Shown: positions 1 through 8,289 of the stretch, one piece after another
Position numbering within the stretch: the stretch's first letter is position 1
Layout of the letters: each line of letters starts with the position of its first letter
Assembly (NCBI GenBank): GCA_020199995.1
Contig: JAIVJM010000002.1
Location: 1-64,000 of the forward strand
Reading direction: 5' to 3'
DNA from: Acidobacteriota bacterium
GTDB lineage: Bacteria > Acidobacteriota > Blastocatellia > Pyrinomonadales > Pyrinomonadaceae
DNA length: 64,000 bases
Translations under genes and position numbers: made by a program
The notes under the pieces: generated by a model
The model's input: only the letters and a program-made list of their open reading frames with translations
What the model was told of the DNA's origin: nothing
Databases searched by the model: none

Positions 1-1304
1 TCGTAGAGGACTGCCTCCTTGCCCGGCAGCTTGCGGAGGATTCGCCCGAGACGTTGGATGTGCTCGCGCGTCGAGCCTGAGCCGGAGAGAATAACGGCGA
101 CCGAAGCGTCAGGAATGTTGACTCCCTCGTTGAGGACTTTTGATGTGGCGAGCGCGAGCACCTCGCCCTCTTTGAAGGCTTCGAGCCACGCGCGGCGCTC
201 CTTGATGCCGGTCTCGTGCGTGATGGCCGGAATCAGGAACTTCTCGGAGATGCGGTAGACCATCTCGTTCTCGGCGGTGAAGATCAGAACCTTGTCGCGG
301 CGGTGACGCTGCAACAGCTCCGCGAGCACGCGCAGCTTCGAGTGCGTGCCGAGCGCGATGCGCTTCGACTCGCGGTAGGCCATCATCGCGCGGCGGCCCT
401 CGCTCGTGCGCGCGCTGGCGGCGACGAACATCTGCCACCCGTGCATCCCGCCGAGCCCAATGCCCTTCTCGCGCAGAAAGGCGCGGAAGATTTCCCGCTC
501 GCGGTCGTAGGCCGTGCGCTCCTCCGCGCTCAGCTCGACGCGCAGCCGCACGACGCTGTAGTCCGAAAGGTATTCGCCCGCCAGCTCGTGCGTCTCGCGT
601 CGGTAGACGAAGGGGCCGATCAGTTGTTCGAGCATCGCCTCGGCGCCGTCGGCGCGCTCGGGCGTGGCCGTGAGGCCGAGGCGGAAGGGGGCGATTGAGA
701 GTTCGGCGGCGTAGCGGTAGACGCTTGAGGGAAGGTGATGGCACTCGTCGAAGATGACGAGGCCGAATTGGTTGCCGAGCCGTTCCATGAAGCGGAAGGC
801 CGAGGCGTAGGTCGTGACGGTGAGCGCGCCCGTCTCGAAGTAGCCGCCGCCGATCAAGCCCACCTCGGCCTGAAAGCACGAGAGCAGGAGGTCGTACCAC
901 TGATTCATCAGGTCAAGCGTGGGGACGACGACGAGCGTCGAGCGTTTGATTTGCTCGACGGCCATCTGCGCGACGAGGCTCTTGCCCGCTCCGGTGGGAA
1001 GCACGACCACGCCGCGCGAGCCCGCGCGCTTCCACTCGGCAATCGCCTCCTGCTGGTACGGACGCGGCTCGACGAGGAATTTGGTCGGGAAGTCGAACTC
1101 GTGGTAGGCGCGCGCGCGGTCTTCGTGCGGGACTCCAGCGCGGACGAGTTCCTTGAGCGCCTGCCGGTAACCCCACGCCGGCGCGCGCCAGCGCATGACG
1201 CGCTCGTCCCAGCGGAACACCGCGGGCACGCGCGCCTCGGCGTCCGCCCCGTCGAGCAGAAGCGTCCCCGAATCGAATCGCAGTACGAGCGGCGCGGCGT
1301 TCAT
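1..1304 (-). CDS. XPB/Rad25-like superfamily 2 DNA helicase (3' end outside window)
   Basis: Reading the minus strand from the ATG at 1304 gives an uninterrupted frame of 434 codons that leaves the window without a stop, so the C-terminus is missing. Visible motifs are Walker A (LPTGAGKS, about residue 100), motif II DECHH, motif III LTATPER, and late C-terminal helicase signatures (VLNEGVNIPDA, then QRLGRILRK near the window edge). DECH in place of DEAD, together with the compact arrangement, matches the XPB/Rad25-type ATP-dependent helicases found in bacteria. These are thought to act in DNA repair or transcription-coupled processes. It lies 52 bases downstream of ssb on the same strand, so co-transcription is plausible. 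Family assignment is firm; the exact biological role is inferred. Confidence 0.85.
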   Translation of the reverse strand, partial: MNAAPLVLRFDSGTLLLDGADAEARVPAVFRWDERVMRWRAPAWGYRQALKELVRAGVPHEDRARAYHEFDFPTKFLVEPRPYQQEAIAEWKRAGSRGVVVLPTGAGKSLVAQMAVEQIKRSTLVVVPTLDLMNQWYDLLLSCFQAEVGLIGGGYFETGALTVTTYASAFRFMERLGNQFGLVIFDECHHLPSSVYRYAAELSIAPFRLGLTATPERADGAEAMLEQLIGPFVYRRETHELAGEYLSDYSVVRLRVELSAEERTAYDREREIFRAFLREKGIGLGGMHGWQMFVAASARTSEGRRAMMAYRESKRIALGTHSKLRVLAELLQRHRRDKVLIFTAENEMVYRISEKFLIPAITHETGIKERRAWLEAFKEGEVLALATSKVLNEGVNIPDASVAVILSGSGSTREHIQRLGRILRKLPGKEAVLY

Positions 1305-1356
1305 TTCGACGGACAGATTACATCAGTTGAGGGGCCGTGCAGGAGCGAGCGCGCCG

Positions 1357-1803
1357 CTAAAACGGAATCTCGTCGTCCTCAATATCGGGCGCGCCGCCGC
1401 GACCGCCGTCCGAACTCGCCGCCGAAGTGTTCGCGGGCCGCGCCGACTGGTTGACGGGGATGCCCTCGACGCCCTGCGCGCTGTCGAGGAAATGGACGTC
1501 CGTCGCGTTCACTTCAAGCGTGTGGCGCTGCTTGCCCTCGCGGTCAGTCCACTCCTCGACGTGGAGACGGCCCTCGACGTAGGCCCGCCGCCCCTTCGTC
1601 AGGTACTTCGAGACCGTCTCGGCCTGCTTGCCCCAGACCGTAACCTTGAACCACGTGGTCACGTCCTGCTGCTCGCCCGACTTGTCTTTGCGGCGCTCGT
1701 TCGTCGCCATCGTGAATGAACAGACGGCGGTGCCCTGCGGCGTGTAGCGCATCTCCGGGTCGCGCCCCAGATTTCCGACGATAATCATCTTGTTGAAGGA
1801 CAT
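1357..1803 (-). CDS. ssb: Single-stranded DNA-binding protein
   Basis: This 148-residue protein starts MSFNKMIIVGNLGRDPEMRYTPQG, the classic SSB opening, and continues through an OB fold containing TWFKVTVWGKQAE and AYVEGRLHVEEW. A Gly/Ser/Ala-rich linker follows, ending in the acidic tip DIEDDEIPF that recruits partner proteins in bacterial SSBs. Length is normal for the family. A purine-rich stretch with GAGGAG just upstream of the ATG is a good ribosome binding site. SSB coats single-stranded DNA during replication, recombination and repair. The helicase gene follows on the same strand. Confidence 0.97.
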   Translation of the reverse strand: MSFNKMIIVGNLGRDPEMRYTPQGTAVCSFTMATNERRKDKSGEQQDVTTWFKVTVWGKQAETVSKYLTKGRRAYVEGRLHVEEWTDREGKQRHTLEVNATDVHFLDSAQGVEGIPVNQSARPANTSAASSDGGRGGAPDIEDDEIPF

Positions 1804-1895
1804 CTCTCTATCTCCTCATCTCTTTTTCTCGCCCGCCGGCGGGAATCGGGCGGCGTTACGTTGCAAGCGCGGCACATCGTACCACACACAACAGA

Positions 1896-1953
1896 GAGAG
1901 GCTAGAGGCTTGCGGCCACGGACTTATTCGGGAACCAGCCTCTAGCCTCTAGT
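1896..1953. repeat. Short inverted repeat over the 3' end of rnz
   Basis: The arms GAGGCTAGAGGCT (from 1898) and AGCCTCTAGCCTC (from 1937) are exact reverse complements around a loop of about 26 bases. The right arm contains the rnz stop codon (CTA at 1942-1944 on the plus strand), so the last residues of RNase Z (ETRG) are written by the repeat. It may act as a transcription terminator for rnz or be a small mobile palindrome. No T-run follows. Confidence 0.7.
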
Positions 1954-2883
1954 CTCCAGTTTCGGCACTTCGACGGTCATGAAGTCGTGGGCCAGCTCCG
2001 TGTTGGGGAAGACGGCGCGGGCCTCGCGGAGCAGGTCGGCGGGTTCGACCATGTTGCCGGGGAAGTAGCGCGGGCTGAAGTGCGTCAGGACAAGCAGGCG
2101 CGCGCGCGCCTCTTGTGCCACGCGCGCGGCCATCGTGGCCGTCGAGTGCATGCTGCGCCGCGCGAGGTCTTCTTCCGATTCCGAGAAGGTCGCCTCGTGG
2201 ATGAGGAGATCGGCGTCGCGCGCCAGCTCGACCGCGCCGCGGCAGTACATCGTGTCGGTGCAGTAGACGACGCTGCGGCCCACCTGCGCGGGGCCGCAAA
2301 AGTCCGCGCCGTCAAAGGCGCGACCATCGGGGAGCGTGACGCGCTCGCCGCGCTTGAGCCTGCCATAGAGCGGCCCCGAAGGGATGCCTTCGGCGCGCGC
2401 CCTCTCGATGTCGAAGTGGCCGGGTTTGTCCTTCTCGGTCACGCGGTATCCTTGTGCCGGGACGCGGTGCTTGAGCGGCGCGCAGTTAACGACGTACTCC
2501 TCGTCCTCGAAGACCCGTCCCGCCTCGATTGTGTGGAGGCCGAGCGGGTACGAGAAGTTGACCTCGGTGATGCGGCTCACCTCGCGCACGTACTCCTCGA
2601 CGCCGCGCGGGCCATAGACGTCTATGCCGCGCGCGTGGCCAGACATCCCGCAGGTCGCCAGCAAGCCCAACAGCCCGTAGATGTGGTCGCCGTGCAGGTG
2701 CGTGATGAAGATGCGCGTGAGCTGGCTGATGTTGAGGTCGCTCCGCAGGAGCTGGTGCTGCGTCGCCTCGCCGCAGTCGAAGAGCCAGAACTCCCCGCGC
2801 TGCGGCAGGCGCAGCGCGACCGCCGAGACGTTGCGCGAGCGCGTCGGCACGCCCGAGCTGGTTCCGAGAAAAGTTATCTGCAA
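1942..2883 (-). CDS. rnz: Ribonuclease Z (tRNA 3' processing endonuclease)
   Basis: The 313-residue protein begins MQITFLGTSSGVPTRSRNVSA. It carries the metallo-beta-lactamase zinc motif HLHGDH at residues 62-67, followed by further ligand motifs TDTMYC, IHEATFSE and LTHFSPRY. The N-terminal TSSGVPT and SRN signatures and the length of about 310 are characteristic of bacterial RNase Z. This enzyme cuts tRNA precursors at the 3' end before CCA maturation. The terminal codons lie inside an inverted repeat. On the minus strand it follows mpg, separated by about 130 bases of another repeat. Confidence 0.95.
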   Translation of the reverse strand: MQITFLGTSSGVPTRSRNVSAVALRLPQRGEFWLFDCGEATQHQLLRSDLNISQLTRIFITHLHGDHIYGLLGLLATCGMSGHARGIDVYGPRGVEEYVREVSRITEVNFSYPLGLHTIEAGRVFEDEEYVVNCAPLKHRVPAQGYRVTEKDKPGHFDIERARAEGIPSGPLYGRLKRGERVTLPDGRAFDGADFCGPAQVGRSVVYCTDTMYCRGAVELARDADLLIHEATFSESEEDLARRSMHSTATMAARVAQEARARLLVLTHFSPRYFPGNMVEPADLLREARAVFPNTELAHDFMTVEVPKLETRG

Positions 2884-2892
2884 AATCCCCCC

Positions 2893-3026
2893 AAGCAGTG
2901 AGCAGTAAGCGGTGCGCAGCCAGCAGTGAGAACCTGAAATCTCAAATCTTGATGCCGGGTGCCGAAAACTGCTTACCGCTTACCGCTTACTGCTTACTTT
3001 TTTCTGCTTACTGCTCACTTCTTACT
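2893..3026. repeat. AGCAGT-type inverted repeat (copy 1)
   Basis: Left side: AAGCAGTGAGCAGTAAGC and nearby GTGAGAA-type units. Right side: runs of CTGCTTACT, CCGCTTACCGCTTACTGC and CTGCTTACTGCTCACTTC. The two sides are reverse complements built of the degenerate unit AGCAGTRAGC. The stop codon of the glycosylase gene (TCA at 3015-3017 on the plus strand) lies inside the right side, so its final residues SKK are repeat-encoded. Related copies occur near 20.7 and 53.05 kb. Confidence 0.75.
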
Positions 3027-3659
3027 GACGTAAATGTTACCCTTGAGCCAGAAGCGCCAGGGCTTCTGCGCGTACTCCTCCGCGTAGGCGATGCCGATGC
3101 GCGGCCCCGCCGCGATCTGTTCGGGAGAGATGAGCGCGCCTATGTCCTCAATCCAAACTCTTTTGCCCAGCAGGTCTTCACCGTCGAAACTGCGGTCAAT
3201 GCCGAGCGCGCGGCACAGCTTGCCCGGCCCGCTCGTCAGCTCGCGGTCGCCCCTCGACGGGCGGCGCAGGCGCATCCATTCAATCCCCTCTTCGGGCTCC
3301 AGCGCGCGGACGAGGACGGCGTGCGGCTGGCCCTCGACGCCCGCGACGACGTTGAACTGGTGGTGCATGCCGTAGACGAAGAAGACGTAAACCGTGCCGC
3401 CGACGGCGTACATCGAACTGTTGCGCGCCGTCCGGCGATTCCCGTACGAGTGCGCCGCCTTATCGTCCGCGCCGAGGTACGCCTCGGTCTCGACGATGCG
3501 GCCCGAGACGCGCGCGCCATCCGCCGCAGGCACGACGAGCCGCTTGCCGAGCAGCGAGCGCGCGACTTCGAGCGCGTCCGTGCGCGTGTAGAAATCGCGC
3601 CGAAGCTTGAGCCTGCGGCGCGCGCCACTCGCCTTACTCGAACTGCTTTTTGAAGTCAT
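3015..3659 (-). CDS. mpg: 3-methyladenine DNA glycosylase (AAG/MPG family)
   Basis: From the ATG at 3659 the protein is 214 residues (MTSKSSSSKASG...). An in-frame start at 3728 exists but would add 23 unlikely residues over the YceH-like gene. The alkyladenine glycosylase signature is clear: RIVETEAYLG with the catalytic Glu, AHSYGNRRTARNSSMY, VYFFVYGMHHQFNVV, and GPGKLCRALGI. It excises alkylated purines in base excision repair. Its start overlaps the end of the upstream YceH-like gene by 26 bases, suggesting translational coupling. Its stop codon lies in an AGCAGT repeat. Confidence 0.93.
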   Translation of the reverse strand: MTSKSSSSKASGARRRLKLRRDFYTRTDALEVARSLLGKRLVVPAADGARVSGRIVETEAYLGADDKAAHSYGNRRTARNSSMYAVGGTVYVFFVYGMHHQFNVVAGVEGQPHAVLVRALEPEEGIEWMRLRRPSRGDRELTSGPGKLCRALGIDRSFDGEDLLGKRVWIEDIGALISPEQIAAGPRIGIAYAEEYAQKPWRFWLKGNIYVSKK

Positions 3660-4344
3660 CAAATTGCCCGCGGAGCGCGGCCACCTCGGCGCGCAGCGCT
3701 TCGACCTCGGATTCGAGCCGCGCGACATGCTCGTTCTCGGCGCGGACTTCGAGCGTGGCCGCCTCGGGCCGCGGCTCGGCGCGCGGCGGCTCTTCGATTG
3801 GCGGCGTGCCCATCAGCAGATGCGCGTAGCGCGAATCCTTCCTTCCGGGCTGCCGCGGGAGTTTCAAGACGAGCGGCAGCTCTTCTCTCCCCGCCAGACC
3901 TTCGAGCGTGGCCTCGACCTCGGCGAGGTCGTCGAAGCCGTAGAGGCGGTTCGTGCGCCCGCGCAGCTCGCCGACGGTCTGCGGCCCCCGGAGCATCAGC
4001 GCGCACATCAAGGCCAGCTCAGGCGGCGTGAGGTGTAAATTCTCGACGCAGACGTGCTTGTACTTGGGCACGCGGCTGTCGCTGCCGTAGAAGACGTAGG
4101 CCAGATTCTTCTCGCGCAAAGTTTCGAGCGCGCGGGCCACCGTCCGCTCGTCGAACGAGACGACGGGGTCGCGGTTCGAGATTTGGTTGCACGCGTGCAG
4201 GAGCGCGTTGAGAGTCAGGGGATAATACTCCGGCGTCGTCACCTGCTTCTCAACGAGCGCGCCGAGCACCCGAACTTCCGCCTCGTTCAAAAGAGCGTCC
4301 ACAGTTTTAGAGTCCCCCGGATTCTGGATAAGGGCGCGGCGCAA
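3634..4344 (-). CDS. YceH-like DUF480/UPF0502 family protein
   Basis: The 236-residue protein contains LLNEAEVRVLGALVEKQVTTPEYYPLTLNALLHACNQ(I/S)SNRDPV, the hallmark N-terminal winged-helix segment of UPF0502. A second helix-turn-helix-like segment (LTPPELALMCALMLRGPQTVGELRGRT) follows. The final 35 residues (ARLESEVEALRAEVAALRGQFDDFKKQ) form a predicted coiled coil. Molecular function is not established for the family. The gene is divergent from the patatin-like gene and overlaps mpg. Confidence 0.9.
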   Translation of the reverse strand: MRRALIQNPGDSKTVDALLNEAEVRVLGALVEKQVTTPEYYPLTLNALLHACNQISNRDPVVSFDERTVARALETLREKNLAYVFYGSDSRVPKYKHVCVENLHLTPPELALMCALMLRGPQTVGELRGRTNRLYGFDDLAEVEATLEGLAGREELPLVLKLPRQPGRKDSRYAHLLMGTPPIEEPPRAEPRPEAATLEVRAENEHVARLESEVEALRAEVAALRGQFDDFKKQFE

Positions 4345-4374
4345 GCGCGCGCGGCCCGCGCCCTCAGAATTTCA

Positions 4375-4404
4375 TTGACACGGTCTCACGGTCAAGTGTA
4401 TAAG
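4375..4404 (+). promoter_or_regulatory. Sigma-70-type promoter for the patatin-like gene
   Basis: A perfect TTGACA (4375-4380) is followed after 18 bases by TATAAG (4399-4404), in an otherwise GC-rich divergent gap. Transcription would begin near 4411, leaving a 5' leader of about 220 bases before the ATG at 4631. Spacing and sequence fit a housekeeping promoter well; use is inferred. Confidence 0.6.
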
Positions 4405-4630
4405 CCACGACGTTTCGAGGCTTCCGTCAACGCCGTCCGTCATTTAACTTCACGCCGGAAACTTCCCGCGCCCTATCTTACTCCAAACCTCTGCACGAAA
4501 AGGCGGCGGCGGCGGCAGGTGGGCGAGCAGCCCGGCCCCCCCGGCCCTCTTCCTGCCCGGGGCGCGCGCGGCGCTGACTCACATGCTTTCCACCCGACTC
4601 ACAAGACTTGCGACCCAAGAGGCATAAACC

Positions 4631-7294
4631 ATGAGCCAGAGCGAATCCGTAGAGAAAGCGCAGCGCATCCTGCGCGGCCAGAGCGCCAATGACCCCGCCG
4701 AGATGCTGCAACTCGCCAAAGCGCTGATGAAGGAGAAGTCTTTCACCTACGCGCGCCGTATTCTGGGCCGCGCGCTGAGCGAGACGAGCATCAACGAAAG
4801 CCATAAGCTCAAGCGCCAAATTCACCAGAAGGCCGCGGTCTGCACTTACAAGGACATGGACCTCCCCGCCGACACGCGGCTCGACCGCGCGCTCGACCTC
4901 CTGCGCGCGACCGACGACCTCGCCACCACCACGGATCAGGAGACGCTCGGCATCGCCGGGGCCGTCTACAAACGCAAGTGGGAAGTAGACAGCCAGAAGC
5001 AGCAGCTCGAACGCTCGCTCTTCTATTACCTGCGCGGCTACGAGCAGGGCGCGCAGAAAGATCAGGGCTATACGGGAATCAACGCCGCCTTCGTCCTCGA
5101 CCTGCTCGCGCATCAGGAGGCCGAGGACGCGAAGAAGGCCGGCTTCGTCTCGCTCGTCTCCGACGAGCGGCGCGCGCGCGCGCGGCTCATCCGCGAAGAG
5201 ATCATCGAGAAGGTCGAGCCGCTGGCGCGACAGCCCGGCACCGAGTGGCTGGCCGGCGAGTGGTGGTTCTACAGTACCATCGCCGAGGCCTACTTCGGCC
5301 TCGGGCCGCACGACGAGGAGGAACACGAGCCCGGTCATGAGGGCTTCTACCGGAAGGCCGTCGAGTGGCTGCTGGAGGGGAAGAAGAAGACCTCGCCGCC
5401 GGAGTGGGAGTACGAGACGGCGGCGCGGCAGTTGGCCGCGCTGGCGCGCCTCCAGAGCCCGCCGGGCACGACTGAGGTCAATCTGGCCGACTCGCCTCCG
5501 TGGCGCGCGCTGAAGATATTCCTCGGCGACAGCACGGCTGCCGTCAACAGCGCCTTCGTCGGAAAGATCGGGCTCGGGCTCTCGGGCGGCGGCTTCCGCG
5601 CCTCGCTCTACCACATCGGCGTGCTGGCAAAACTCGCCGAGCTCGACGTGCTGCGCCGCGTCGAAGTCCTCTCGTGCGTCTCGGGCGGCTCGATCATCGG
5701 CGCGCACTACTACCTCGAAGTCCGCCGCCTCCTTCAGTCCAAAGAGGACAAGGACATCACGCGCGAGGACTACATCGAGATCGTCAAATGCCTTGAGGAG
5801 GACTTCCTCCGGGGCGTGCAGACCAACGTCCGCACGCGCGTCGCCGCCGAGTTCGTCACCAACGTGAAGATGATGTTCTCGCAAAAGTACTCGCGCACGA
5901 TGCGCGCGGGCGAGCTCTACGAGCGCGAGATTTTCTCGCGTGTTCAGGACGGCGAAGGCCACAAGGAGCGTTGGCTGAGCGACCTCATCATCAGGCCCGC
6001 AGGCGGGCCGGAGAATTTTTCGCCCCGGAACGGGAACTGGCAGCGCACGGCCAAGGTGCCCATCCTCATCCTCAACGCGGCGACGCTCAACACCGGGCAC
6101 TCGTGGCAGTTCACCGCCCAGTGGATGGGTGAGCCGCCCGCCGGCATCGACAGCAAGATAGACGGCAACGACCGCTACCGGCGCATGTACTACTGGGAGG
6201 CTCCAGAGGGCCACCGGAAGGTGCGCCTCGGCCACGCGGTCGCCGCCTCGGCCTGCGTGCCCGGACTCTTCGAGCCGATTGTCTTAGACGGCCTCTTCCC
6301 CGAGCGCACCGTCCGGCTCGTGGACGGCGGCGTGTGCGACAATCAGGGCGTCGGCGGCCTCGTCGAGCAGGACTGCAACGTCATCCTGATCAGCGACGGG
6401 AGCGGCCAGATGGGTTCGCAGAACGAGCCGAGCCGGGGACTGCTCGGCGTCCCCCTGCGCTCGATGGACATCGTGCAGGCGCGCGTGCGCGCCTCGCAGT
6501 ATCAGGACCTCAACGCGCGCAAGCGCTCGTCGCTCCTGCGCGGCTTCATGTTCGTCCACCTCAAGGGCGACCTCGACGTAGACCCGATTGACTGGGTTGA
6601 TTGCCAGGACCCCTTCGACGCTTCGGACGACGCGCGGCCCGTCTCGCGGCGCGGCCCGCTGACGGGCTACGGCATCGCCAAGAGCGTCCAGCAGCAACTG
6701 GCGGCGGTGCGCACTGACCTCGACTCCTTCTCCGATGTCGAAGCCTACACGCTGATGACGAGCGCTTATCGGATTACCGAGCAGGCGTTCCGGCTGAAGT
6801 GCGTCGAGGGATTCCCGGAGCCGAAGAGTCCGCTGGCATGGAAGTTCCTCGAAGTCGAGGACGCGATGAGGTATCCGGGCAAGCGTTACCGGCATGTGCA
6901 GAAGCTGCTCGGCGTGAGCGGCAGCAAGGCCTTCAAAATCTGGATGCTCTCGACGCCGCTCAAAATCCTCGCCGCCGTTTTGGCGCTCGCCGCCGCCGCC
7001 TTCATCGTCTACGCCTTCATTCGCTGGCGTCACGAGCCCATCGTCCAGACCATCACGCTCGGGGCCGTCGGCATCGCCGTCCTCACTTACCTCCTCACGC
7101 AGGTCATCACGATGGTCGTGGGGAAGAACGCGATGAAGGTCATCAAGCTGCGCCAGACGCTGATCCGCATCGCCGTCGGGATGGGGACGGCACTCCTCGG
7201 CTGGCTCGCCGCGCGCCTGCACCTGCACGTCTTCGACCGAATGTTTCTGAGCCGCGGGAGCCTCAAAAACTTCAAGAAGCAGGAAGAATCCTGA
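4631..7294 (+). CDS. Patatin-like phospholipase with helical N-terminal region and C-terminal membrane helices
   Basis: This 887-residue protein has three parts. Residues 1-300 are helical and resemble TPR-like repeats (for example LAKALMKEKSFTYARRILGRALSE). Residues 305-600 form a patatin fold: the oxyanion loop GLGLSGGGFRA (about 312), the nucleophile motif SGGSIIG with Ser about 354, and the catalytic Asp in VDGGVCDNQG (about 564). Residues about 775-870 contain three hydrophobic helices. The nucleophile elbow is G-G-S-I-I-G rather than strict GxSxG, as in some patatin subfamilies. It probably hydrolyses acyl chains of membrane lipids while membrane-anchored. The substrate is unknown. It stands alone behind its own promoter. 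Confidence 0.85.
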   Translation: MSQSESVEKAQRILRGQSANDPAEMLQLAKALMKEKSFTYARRILGRALSETSINESHKLKRQIHQKAAVCTYKDMDLPADTRLDRALDLLRATDDLATTTDQETLGIAGAVYKRKWEVDSQKQQLERSLFYYLRGYEQGAQKDQGYTGINAAFVLDLLAHQEAEDAKKAGFVSLVSDERRARARLIREEIIEKVEPLARQPGTEWLAGEWWFYSTIAEAYFGLGPHDEEEHEPGHEGFYRKAVEWLLEGKKKTSPPEWEYETAARQLAALARLQSPPGTTEVNLADSPPWRALKIFLGDSTAAVNSAFVGKIGLGLSGGGFRASLYHIGVLAKLAELDVLRRVEVLSCVSGGSIIGAHYYLEVRRLLQSKEDKDITREDYIEIVKCLEEDFLRGVQTNVRTRVAAEFVTNVKMMFSQKYSRTMRAGELYEREIFSRVQDGEGHKERWLSDLIIRPAGGPENFSPRNGNWQRTAKVPILILNAATLNTGHSWQFTAQWMGEPPAGIDSKIDGNDRYRRMYYWEAPEGHRKVRLGHAVAASACVPGLFEPIVLDGLFPERTVRLVDGGVCDNQGVGGLVEQDCNVILISDGSGQMGSQNEPSRGLLGVPLRSMDIVQARVRASQYQDLNARKRSSLLRGFMFVHLKGDLDVDPIDWVDCQDPFDASDDARPVSRRGPLTGYGIAKSVQQQLAAVRTDLDSFSDVEAYTLMTSAYRITEQAFRLKCVEGFPEPKSPLAWKFLEVEDAMRYPGKRYRHVQKLLGVSGSKAFKIWMLSTPLKILAAVLALAAAAFIVYAFIRWRHEPIVQTITLGAVGIAVLTYLLTQVITMVVGKNAMKVIKLRQTLIRIAVGMGTALLGWLAARLHLHVFDRMFLSRGSLKNFKKQEES

Positions 7295-7327
7295 GCACGA
7301 CGTGGGTGGGCGTCTTTTTCATCCGCC

Positions 7328-8130
7328 TTACTTGCCGCCCTCCCGCGCGCGCCTCGGCCTCTCGATTGCCGAGAGGTTTTCATCGAATGTCTTGACGGCG
7401 TCGAGGATGGTCTCGGTCGCGCGGACGAAGAACTCCTGCGTGATGGTCCCGAAGTCGTCCGAAGGCTTGTGGTAGTCCTGATGGTCTTCGACGCCGAAGT
7501 AGACGAAGGGGATTTTTTCGCGGTGAAAAGCCTGATGGTCTGACTGCATCGTCCAGTCTTCGCTCTTCGGCTCGGGGCGGTCGTGCCCGAGCAGGAGCTT
7601 GACGGCGGCGCGCGCCGCGACCCGCTCGACGAGCGGCTTGAGCGATAGGTAGTGGTACGTCCCCGAGGCGTAAAGCTCGCCGCGGTCGCTGTGGCTGATC
7701 ATGTCGAGGTTGATGTCGAGCGCGACATCGCGCTTCGCTGCGAGCAGCGACTTGACGAGCGTGCGCGCGCCCGCGCCGCCGCCCTCCTCGTTGTCGAGCG
7801 CCGCGAAGACCAGAGAGTTGTCCGGCTGCCGGCGGCTGAAGTGCGCGGCCATCGCGAGCAGCGCCGCCACGCCCGAGGCGTTGTCGTCCGCCCCATTGTA
7901 AACCTGCCCGCCCCGGCGCGCGCCCGCGCCCCCCCCGGCGTGCCCGCCCTGCGCCCCTCCATCGCATCGTCTGAAAGCACGCGCACATCCTCGAAGAGCT
8001 TTCCGGCGTCAATGATGCGCGACGAGGGAACGGCAGCGATCTTCAAGCCCTGTGGGGGCTGCGCCGTCTGGGCGCGGCACGGCGCGGCGAGCGCGAGCGC
8101 CAGAGTGATGATGGCAATGGTTTGATTCAT
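7328..8130 (-). pseudogene. M28-family zinc aminopeptidase, broken by an out-of-frame internal loss
   Basis: The N-terminal part, from the ATG at 8130, has a signal peptide (MNQTIAIITLALALAAPCRAQ) and the typical VLSDDAMEGRRAGTPGGARAR. The C-terminal part, in another frame ending at 7328, has VYNGADDNASGVAALLAMA, FAALDNEEGG, LDMISHSD and MQSDHQAFHREKIPFVYFGVEDHQDYHKPSDD. These are M28 zinc and catalytic regions. Between them, near 7905-7945, the frame shifts. The segment that normally carries the first zinc ligand (AHYDH type, roughly 70-90 residues) is absent. The junction is a GC-only stretch including a run of eight C. As written, no active enzyme can be made. It could be an assembly loss. 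Confidence 0.8.
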
Positions 8131-8289
8131 GAATTTGATGGTCTCACCTCCCGAACCCGGCGCGCAAACATTGATGCCCCGCGGGCCGCGCCGGATGTCT
8201 CGCAAGCAGTCGGGGCGCGGGCGAGCCGATACGGAACGCTTTCACGTCAGACCGGAACGGTGTCAGATGCGAAGCATCTCTCTCATGCT

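Noticed and set aside
4478-6235. Long minus-strand open frame opposite the patatin-like gene
   Set aside because: It is the antisense shadow of a well-motivated patatin gene in GC-rich DNA. It has no recognisable domain, and its residue content is the Arg/Glu/Ala/Val-rich type of an antisense frame.
8131-8289. Short hairpin AGATGCGAAGCATCT between uvsE and the M28 gene as a terminator
   Set aside because: The stem is short with no T-run in the right direction, too weak to annotate.
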